Positions 56,169 through 64,000 of a stretch of DNA of 64,000 nt are shown here, in pieces; the stretch's first letter is position 1; every line of letters begins with the position of its first letter. Below the pieces are notes generated by a model. It made no database searches, was not told the origin of the DNA, and worked only from the letters and a program-made list of their open reading frames with translations. Source of the stretch: Filosporella fistucella (lineage: Eukaryota > Ascomycota > Leotiomycetes > Helotiales). The position numbers and the translations under genes are program-made. The DNA is taken from contig JAQJZZ010000004.1 of NCBI GenBank assembly GCA_030077755.1, positions 1 to 64,000 on the forward strand, given 5' to 3'.

Positions 56169-57283
56169 TTATGCCGTCTTGCCAGCTCGAAGCTCTTCCA
56201 CTGTTACAGTGCCTTTTGCTGCCTCAGCAACAGGTTTTGCAGCTGGCGCAGCTTCTTTGACCTTTGCCTTCCCCGCCTTCTCTGCACCCTTCACAGCAGT
56301 TGCATTCCCGGCGGGAGCCTATATCGTTAGCAGTGACAAAAAATCTCGAGATATATAAGACTTACTGCAACGACTGCACCAGCTACAACTGGAAGAAAGA
56401 TACCCCATTCTCCTTGAGCTGTCACTGCTTTATTGAGGTTGAGTGTAACCTCATTCTCTTCTGCTTCAAACTCAATTTCACCGAGATTCGCATCAATCAC
56501 GAAAGCATTTGTTTCGGTACAAAGCTTCCCTACTTGTGCTTTAGTCACATCTTTTCCTACCAAGCCAGCACCTTAAACTGTAAGTAAGCCAACAACGCGA
56601 GGCATTTTGCGGACTTACTGGCAGGATCAAAGATGTAATCAATCTTCGACAATGTCAACCCAGCGCCTTTACTTGTTGTGAGGTCCACCTTAAATGAGCT
56701 TGGTTCGATGGCTTCAAAGCCTGCGGGTGGCGCTGAGGGGGTTTTGTTCTCGGTGACTGTGAGGGTATCTCCTGCTGCAGCTTGAAACTCGTACTCGAAT
56801 GCACCAATGGCCTGTCTTTGTTAGGCCAATACCCTTACAGGAGACGGAGGACTTACTGATTTTGTGAAGAGCACATCTTGTTTCTCATCACCCTGAGAAG
56901 CTGTTAGTCTGATTCAGGTCACTGTCAAGGGTAATTCATACACCCTTCAAAGCCACTGCAGTTCCAAATACGCCGGCGACATCTGTTTCTGGTTGATGTT
57001 AACCAATGAGTGGATAAGAGACCAATAATATCTTACGAGCACCCTCAGTTTCTTCTCCAGCTTTTGCTTCACCAGCTCCAGCTGCAGGTTTGGCGGCGAC
57101 CTCTCCTGCTCCTGCTGCAGGCTTTGCTGCTACTTCTCCCGTCTTCCCGTTCCCAGCACCGGTAGAGATGCCTTGTAGTGTAGTGATGAGCTCCTCTAGT
57201 GTAAGTCTTGGTTGTAGTCTGGCGGGTGCTGAAATGACTGTTGATAGTTGAGCTAGCAGAAGAAGTCCTGGAATGAAGTGCAT
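56169..57283 (-). CDS. Secreted Ala-rich protein, six exons, unknown function
   Basis: Exons 57283-57037, 56982-56942, 56892-56857, 56811-56619, 56571-56366 and 56318-56169 join in frame to 290 residues. The signal peptide is MHFIPGLLLLAQLSTVISA. Next come two copies of an 11-residue unit (GEVAAKPAAGA) and an acidic stretch. The central domain is beta-rich (FEYEFQAAAGDTLTVTE, LSKIDYIFDPAS, KLCTETNAFVIDANLGEIEF). It ends in an Ala/Lys-rich tail (GKAKVKEAAPAAKPVAEA). One hydrophobic segment (IFLPVVAGAVVAAPAG) lies just before the tail. No enzyme motif is present. It could be a wall or matrix protein or an effector-like protein. Exons of 36 and 41 bases are unusually small, but all joins keep phase. 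Confidence 0.65.
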
Positions 57284-59028
57284 CTTGAAAAAATATATCA
57301 CGCGTTTGGAAAATGAATGGAAAGAAATATATATGATTGTAATCGGCCGGCCGGAATTGAATGAGATGAAGATCAGATAACTTCCGAAGACATCATCAAT
57401 ATATACACTACCAACAATAAGCTGCTCGTGTGCTCATTCTCCCAATATAGACATCCGTTCCATTCCAAGCAATAGGGATTAACCGCCAATACAATTTTAA
57501 ACGGCTCAAGGCGATTTTGGAACTGCCAATCTACCTGCCAACTCTCCACAACCCCTTCAAGTTGGGATGATAGATGCCAAAAGGTTCCTTCAGTGCGGAG
57601 AACCGACATCCGAATGGACGTGGACATCTTGGATGACAAATATAGCGAATGAGCATAGAGAATTCTAGTTTCGCATTTTTGTTTCTGTGGGCACAACGAA
57701 CTTTTCTTTCAGCTGCACGCGAATACCAAGAGTAAGCAGAATTCCAAGAGAGTAAAACGGAGACTGTGTGCTTCGGATGTGTGCTGGGCAGTGGCGTATG
57801 CACCTGGGCACAATTACTTGCAGCCTTCGTACCCTGGAAGGACCTGGGCAACCATTACGGGAATCATTAATAACTTGAACTTTGTGAATGCGCTGGCATT
57901 TTGAGAGCTTGATATATATCTTTTCATCTATGTTCAAAGGCAAGAAAACAAGAACTTTAGAGACGAACGACGTTTCTCGCTACACATTTTAGATAGCATC
58001 TCTGTCATCTCGTCTTTTCAAACTCAACTTCACGATATAATTTTCCACCAAGGAAAAACTCGCTTCAGAAAGGGGTTTCGGAATGTCAACCGAACGGAAG
58101 AATTGCGGGGTCGCTTCAGGGCTGACCACCCCTGAAGAGTGACTTGATACAAGCTCTGTAGGGGTCTCCTACGCCAAGCTGAAAATCTTGGTTTCAACAG
58201 ACAACTCTGTCACAATACAGACAGAAATAGGATTAGATCTCAAGGTCGTCTGAAAGTTCAGTCTCACGATGCTGAAGGCGGGTGGCGCTTCGAGCGTTTC
58301 TTGGCCCGTTTCGCTGTTCTGATGTTCGATTTGTAACACAGCTTCAAAATGATGCAAGAATCGCTCACGGTCGGCACGAGAAAGTTACGAAGCGCAATGG
58401 AAATCGTGATAAACTCTTCAAACAAAACTTATATCGGTAGCTAATATATCATCCCCACATATGAGAGAGGATCAAGCTCATTCAATATATTTAAACTCGG
58501 TCCCCTCCACAGCCGAAGAGTCAAAACTAACATCATCTCCGAAATCGTCTCGATTCAGTCATCATGTCACAGCCAAGCAAAGAAGGCCGCTGTGGCGCCA
58601 GCCAAGAAGCAACTTTTGGTACCGAAAAGTTCCATTTCAAAACATCAAATTTCTCTTGTTCTTCCAGCCAAGAACATATCGCGCTCGAGTCGTCCCATTT
58701 GGCGTAGCCAAGATAATTGGCGGTTCCAAATTCTTCGGATTGTGGTAACGTTTTCAGATCATCAGATGCACCTGCAAGATTGAGCCTCATGCATTTTCAG
58801 ATGATTCGTTTGATCTTATCCGATTTCGTTGTCTATAAGACAGACTTGAGCTGCTGGTAGATATATCTTTTTTTCTCCAGTCCATTCAATCATTAATCAC
58901 TCAATCCTACATTCTTTCTACACAGCTGTGCTGTTTGCTTCAATTCTACCTACCAGCTTCATTCATTTTATAAAATTACATCCACTCTTTCGATCATCCC
59001 AGTAATTTTCGCCGTCTAAATCATCATC
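57284..59028. other. Gene-poor region with promoter sequences
   Basis: This is upstream DNA of two divergent secreted-protein genes. Frames of 60-107 codons on both strands (57373-57943, 58461-58790) show no conserved-looking sequence. A C/T-rich leader (about 58870-59028) precedes the next ATG, as in highly expressed fungal genes. Confidence 0.45.
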
Positions 59029-59589
59029 ATGAGATTCTCAGTCGCTGTTGTCGCTGCTTTCGCCGCCTTTGCCATCGCGGCACCCACAAACCCCCACCAA
59101 AAGCGGGCTGCTGTGCTTACCACCAAGACATATGATGAGTAAGTCTTCCTCGTTCTTAAGTTTCATGTCTCTTCTAACACATTTAGAATCTCTATCTCTG
59201 GTGGTGTAGCCGGGAACGCCGAGCAAGAAGCCTTGGACGTCTTCTCTGCTCTTGACCTTACAGACATGGCCAATGTCGACCCAGCTGACATCAAGTTTCT
59301 TGGATCAGTCAACGACATCGGAAATGATGCCGAGGTTGGAGCTTTCAACAAGGCTCTTGAGACAGCAACTGGGGACGCGAAGACCGCTATTCAGAACGGC
59401 AAAATAAAGAACAAGGTTCTCAAGTTGACCGCTACCAGCTTGGAGTTGCAGATTCAGGCTGCACAAGGAAAGGACACCGCTGCGAAGTTGGCCGCCGAGA
59501 CCAAGAAGTTGAACAACAACATTGCGTTGGACAAGAAGGCAGCTGGACAACCATCGACCAAGTTGCCATTTGATGCTACTACTACTTAG
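59029..59589 (+). CDS. Small secreted protein with Kex2-type site
   Basis: Two exons (59029-59138, 59187-59589; 48 nt intron GTAAGT...TTAG) give 170 residues. Residues 1-18 (MRFSVAVVAAFAAFAIAA) are a signal peptide. A short propeptide ends at QKR (about 26), a Kex2-like cleavage site. The mature part is helical, rich in Ala, Lys and Asp, with no Cys and no membrane helix (ISISGGVAGNAEQEALDVF, LELQIQAAQGKDTAAKLAAE). The sequence looks like a family of small secreted proteins widespread in filamentous ascomycetes, function unknown. It is probably wall-associated or released. The ATG has an ideal TCATCATC leader. Confidence 0.8.
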
Positions 59590-60808
59590 AGTAGGCGAGG
59601 AGAGTGGAGGGAATGAGGAGAGTGGCGGTTGAGGCTGGTGGTGGGTGCGAAGATAATATTCGCCGGCGAAGTTTCATCAATGCATATATTTATTGGTTTA
59701 TCTGATTCCACAACTTTAATTGCGTTGCCTGACCCTTTGACTTCCGATCGAGTTTTGATACTCAAATAACCACAGTTTGCTCTTTGCAAGCTCTGCCTCT
59801 TAATTTCTAGTACTAAACTAAAGCTCGATGAGATGTCTGACAATTTTGAACAAGGAAGTTGGTGCCGTTCCCAGTATTGTTTCTTAAAACTCCAATTTGA
59901 CCGAAGATCTGGGCCCCATATGCTATTTTGCCTATGAAGTGAAATTTTTATCATATTCACTACCTATATACTATCTCTACAGGTATGATTGTGTTCGGTC
60001 CCTAAAACAGACTTCTTTAGAACTTCAGATGATATCTAACGTGCAGACAGCGGCTAGATATTCACAGAAGAGGCCACAGGAAGTAAGCCAGAGGTATTTC
60101 CCGATAACCTGGACGAATGTATTGTACTTTGCTGGCCGTTTTAAACGCTGGGATATCAGAATGCAATGAAAAGACTACTTCCTTCTAGAGATGTTGTAGG
60201 ATTAGACGCCGCTACTTTGCCTGAACAACGATAATGTATAATTATATATCTTAATGTAACCCCCCCCCCCCAGGATCTTGTCTCTTCCACCCTATGAAAA
60301 GCCTTGTACGGGGGTTTCTTCTAGACGCCCCGGCCGGCCCGTAGCGAGCTACAGTATGCATGGCACGGTGCCATCTTTCCCCCACCCTTCTGAACAGCTG
60401 TTTTTTTACTCCTCGCACCACCCTCACCTCACCTCGCTCCCATTCAATGCAACACAATTCTGCAATGCTTCTAACAAAACTTTGTTCCTATCATACTACA
60501 GTACGCGCCTTGCCGCTCGTCCCTCATCAACCATGGTGATGGAGAGCCCCCTTGTGAGAGCTCGGCCACGATGGTAGAGTAGGATGCACAGCCGTGTTGG
60601 TTCTCTCGAAAAGTCATTAACCGCTATGCTCCGTAATTAACTAGAAATGTGGTCGTATATGATCTGTTCTAAATAAGGGGCCATTAGCATTCCATACATT
60701 CTCATCGCTCAAGGTCACATTCATTCTTTCCTCTGTGACATTTGTTGCCCTCCTAGTACCTGAATAATGTCTCAGATACCCTAGAGCGATTGACCTATTG
60801 ACCTCAAA
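59590..60808. other. Gene-poor region
   Basis: It holds the 3' flank of the small secreted-protein gene and the promoter of the GT69 gene. A run of about 13 C lies at 60258-60270. Frames at 59586-60577 show no recognisable sequence. Confidence 0.5.
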
Positions 60809-62174
60809 ATGATGCAGCTAGGGTTGTGGCCGGTTAGAAAGAGGCTAAAGATCGCTGTCATCGCGTTCGTTTTAACAAGCATCATTGTTTTTACAGCCAG
60901 GTCAAATATTCAGTACCAGTCGTCCGAGACAGTTGCAAGTCTACCGCGCCTCTTTTTCAACAATAAGGTTTCGAATGGGCAGGAAACAGGTGGGCGCATC
61001 CACTCCGCGACCTGTGCTTCAATAATTGCAGCTAACCAGAGATTCAGTTGGGATTGAAACTCCACTCCAGATTCTCGCTCCTCTTTACGTTAAATCGATA
61101 TTAGACCCCGAGGACGAAGAATTCGACCGACTGCGGTGTCCGACTCCGAATTCGAAGCGTTATGATTATCTCCGAGGACGGGGTGGGAGAGTGAAGAGGG
61201 TGAAGGGGCAGCTCAAATATTTCTTTGCGCTGAACTTGCGGCAATGCGTCGGCATATTACCCCGATTGATGGGTTCGATCCTGGAAACGGTTCGATTTCT
61301 TGGCCCGGAAAATTGCGCGCTCTCGATTGTGGAGGGAGCGTCTGATGATGGAACTCTGGAGATACTGGAAGCTTTGCGTGCCGAAATGGGACACTTGGGA
61401 ATTGAATATCACCTCCAGAGGAGCGAAATAGATTCCAAGGATGGCGACAGAATCGAAGCTCTTGCAACACTTCGAAACTTGGCCCTCGAACCGCTTTTCC
61501 ACAATTCGACTCGGTACTCCCTTGATACATCAGTCATATTCGTCAACGATATTGCTTTATGTATGGAAGATATGCTGGAGTTGATCCATCAGCGCGTCTT
61601 TCAAAAAGCTGACATGACATGCGCAATGGATTGGAATGACATAGATCCAGCGCCGATCTTCTATGATATCTGGGTGGCACGAGCCATAAATGGAGATACC
61701 TTCTGGGAAATTCCCTTGGACGGAGGCTGGAGATTTTCCTCAAACCTCTTTTGGAATCATCCCTCCTCGCGTCAGCGGTACGACGAGCAAAAGGCTTTTC
61801 AAGTATATACCTGTTGGAATGGTGCTGTTGTCTTCACGGCAAAGCCTCTGATGCAGAACAAAATACGATTTAGAAGGTCGAAAGACGGGGAATGCTTCCA
61901 AGGTGAGCCGCGCTTGTTTTGTAAGGACATGTGGATGGAGGGGTATTCCAGAATAGCTGTGGTGCCATCAGTAAATGTCGCATACTCGGATAAGTCTGGC
62001 AAAAAGGTAAAGAAGTTGCATCAATATGTTTCGGAAGCAGTGCGCAGCGAGGGTGTTGATGAATCGTGGAGGATTGCATGGAATAGCACACCACCTGAGA
62101 AGGTCAAGTGCATGGCGGACTTCAACGATCATTCTTGGGTACCTTGGAATGAGGGGTTTGAAAAGAAGATGTAA
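60809..62174 (+). CDS. CAP59-family (GT69) mannosyltransferase
   Basis: Two exons (60809-60989, 61042-62174; intron GTGGGC...CCAGAG, 52 nt) give 437 residues. The N-terminus (MMQLGLWPVRKRLKIAVIAF) carries a type II membrane anchor (about 11-30). The catalytic part shows typical CAP59/CMT1 features: YFFALNLRQCVGILPRLMGS, LSIVEGASDDGTLEILEAL, VIFVNDIALCMEDMLELIHQ, ADMTCAMDW, FYDIWVARAINGD and VYTCWNGAVVF. Family members transfer alpha-1,3-mannose from GDP-mannose, in Cryptococcus for capsule-type glycans. Here it probably makes a wall or secretory glycan. The acceptor site is my choice because it alone rejoins GQET with DSVGIET in frame; its branch site is close to the acceptor. Confidence 0.85.
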
Positions 62175-62639
62175 AAGGGCCTTCGTTTACTTCTACTTTG
62201 TGGCTCGATACCAAGGATTATACTTCTCTGCCAGCTTTATGAGCCCATTGCCATCTTGGAGTGTACTAAGTCCATCCTCTGCCTTCACTGTTGTCTGTTC
62301 GAGTCAGGCGATAATCACCTCGCCAGCAGTAATGAATGCTCTTGACGTGGAGGGGTCGATGGTCCCAAAGTTGGAGGTCTTCAATGACACGCTAAAAAGC
62401 TGCTTGTATTCAGTGACACCTCTCACTAAGTCACGCAAGTGCTGACTGGCCTCATATACTGCAGTGGACGCGGACATTCTCTCGCCGCCACTCGCTGTCA
62501 AGGCAGATTAGTAGGCCTCGATCTTGAGCTTGTTTACAACCGCAACTCCCACCTCCCAAAGATCGTTTCAACAGCATCACACAGCTGCTGATATTTGATT
62601 CAATCTTCTGATCAACCTGTAGTCCTTTAGAAACATAGG
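62175..62639. other. Intergenic, nothing recognised
   Basis: The 3' flank of the GT69 gene. Overlapping frames at 62026-62501 are shadows. Confidence 0.5.
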
Positions 62640-64000
62640 ATTTCCCGTCTTGTGCCTTCTTGCGTGGAGTATATTCACAGTCACGAAGATCATCTTCCGT
62701 GTTTACCTTTATCCACTACGCCAATTTTCTGGTCTACTAGCGGCCAGATGTACCACCTGGTGGAAAACATACATTGAAGTCGTGAAGGGCGAATCCATGA
62801 CTGAGACACATTTCAGGCTTCATAATCAATGTGGAACGTCTATCCGGTTTCTAGGACGTGTTCATCACTCAGAGTTGCAGGTCACATCGTCCGAGTAGCA
62901 CCGAATGAGGGACGTCGGCCATTTTGAACCCAACTCTCCTATCAATCATCCTAACAGAGTCAGCTCCACTTTACAAATCCTGATGCATATCACGAGATAT
63001 ACAAGCGTCGCTGGGATAAAGAGAAGTCCTCGTATGAATCTTTCGGCGCGAAGATCATTCATCTTTTGGTCTTCGCACATACACTGAAACAAAGCAACAT
63101 AAAGATATCTTACAACCAATATTCTCCCGGCGTGCAGTCCTTGAAATGCAGCATCTAGTTCAAGAAAAGGTATGTGGGATCGAGTGGCACATGTTATCAC
63201 AGCTAATTTCTCCAGATCAACCACCTTGTTGATGCATTGTCTTTGCAGGATGCTGAAGGACGCTCTTCAGACATGCTACTCGTCTTCCAATGCTATTCAG
63301 TTGACCCTATCACAGCGTTTTGTTTCGGGAAGTCAATAAAGACCATCTCTGTGCCAGACTTCAGGGCGCTGATCGTTCTGGCAATTCAGAACTCCTTGCC
63401 AGCATCTCCGGTCCTCAAGCACTTTCCAATTTTTCGAAGATTGGTCTTCTCTCTCCCATCATGGTTGTCACTTATCATGTCTCCTGGCACGGCTAGATTG
63501 ACCAACCTCCCATTCATACTTCGAGAGCAGATTCGGGAGGCGATGTCACGCCCGGCTGTTCTGAAAGTATCAGATAAACAGACCATATACGATCGGCTCC
63601 TGGGCCCAATAGCCAATAGAGGATTCCCGGTGCCCGATGAGACCAGTCTATTCGAGGAGTCACAAGCAATCATATTCGCCGGAGGTTTGACAGTAGCAGA
63701 CGCTCTGAGAATTGGCCTTCCCCATCTTCTCAGAAATCCTAAACAGCGTGTGCGCGTGGAGAAATAATCCACGGAATTTGGCACAATATCAATCGGCCAC
63801 CAGGACTCGACAAGCTTGCAAGACTCCCTCTCTTGACTGCTGTCATCAAAGAATCAGTGGGATTCTCACATGGAACAATGACTCCACTCCTCCGCGTGGT
63901 GCCTGACAGTCGCTGGACAGTTTGTGGGAAGAGAATTCTGGAGGAACTGCTGTGGGTATCTCGCATGTCTTCGTACACCAGTCTGAGCACATCTTCAAAG
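62640..64000 (+). pseudogene. Cytochrome P450 pseudogene, 3' end outside the window
   Basis: P450 landmarks occur in order but in changing frames: an N-terminal anchor and Pro/Gly segment (FRVYLYPLRQFSGLLAAR), TNPDAYHEIYKRRWDKE (about 62970-63020), and a 176-codon middle (63237-63767) with an I-helix-like IIFAGGLTVADALRIGLPHL. After a stop at 63767 come LLTAVIKESVGFSHGTMTPLLRVVP (K-helix ExxR region degraded). Stops and shifts near 62897, 63080, 63180 and 63767 break it. The I-helix lacks the usual (A/G)GxD/ET core. The heme-Cys region would lie beyond base 64000. It resembles fungal secondary-metabolism P450s. Confidence 0.75.

Noticed and set aside
60258..60270. Poly-C run as a regulatory or structural element
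   Set aside because: A plain homopolymer in intergenic DNA; length is prone to sequencing error and nothing around it supports a function.
62650..63767. Intact short P450 genes in the 82- and 176-codon frames
   Set aside because: Neither frame holds the heme-binding Cys or a full domain; the pieces belong to one broken gene.
1..64000. tRNA, rRNA or CRISPR elements
   Set aside because: No tRNA arm patterns (GGTTCGAATCC with matching stems), rRNA stretches or regularly spaced direct repeats were seen on either strand.

Overview
The window is the end of a chromosome from a filamentous ascomycete (Pezizomycotina; a leotiomycete is my best guess, by gene style only). It opens with CCCTAA telomere repeats. 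Many genes have 43-78 nt introns with GT-AG ends. Typical Pezizomycotina genes occur, including HET domain, phytochrome-type hybrid kinase, GT69 CAP59, GT32 and a Dal5-like MFS carrier. AT-rich stretches show the C-to-T pattern of repeat-induced point mutation (RIP).

Layout. 1-117 telomere. 118-5.6 kb AT-rich, strand-asymmetric, RIP-like DNA with no intact gene. 6.2-13.1 kb a divergent pair: a gasdermin-like gene (-) and a TPR-CHAT protease-like gene (+), separated by a RIP-degraded Tc1/mariner-like element with imperfect inverted repeats. 13.1-21.7 kb mostly relics and gene-poor DNA, including a broken F-box-like gene and a frameshifted conserved gene. 21.7-28 kb an intact three-exon HET gene converging on a four-exon phytochrome-like hybrid histidine kinase. 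28-31.8 kb gene-poor with one relic. 31.8-35.6 kb a housekeeping block: COA6 and SYS1 (divergent) and a conserved Ser-rich protein. 36-44.8 kb a small intact gene, a membrane-anchored surface protein, a GT32 glycosyltransferase and several relics. 45-51.1 kb an MFS carrier, an MDR oxidoreductase with a GC-AG intron, a membrane-protein gene with one stop, and a PHD-finger gene. 51.6-53.4 kb an MFS drug-transporter pseudogene. 56-62.2 kb two secreted proteins and a GT69 glycosyltransferase. 62.6-64 kb a P450 pseudogene running off the window.

How they work together. The most interesting unit is the gasdermin-like/CHAT pair. Fungal gasdermins (RCD-1, HET-Q1) are pore-forming cell-death proteins, and HET-Q1 is activated by proteolysis. 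Their genes are usually clustered with subtilisin-like or caspase-related (CHAT) protease genes. The HET-domain gene 9 kb further in is another allorecognition-type gene. The second notable item is the phytochrome-like kinase. Its transmitter and receiver look intact, but the bilin-binding Cys, the conserved GAF His and the PHY-tongue PRxSF motif are all replaced, so it is probably not a bilin photoreceptor.

About ten gene relics with stops or frameshifts lie among intact genes, which marks this as a decaying subtelomere. All calls come from reading the sequence; no database search was run.
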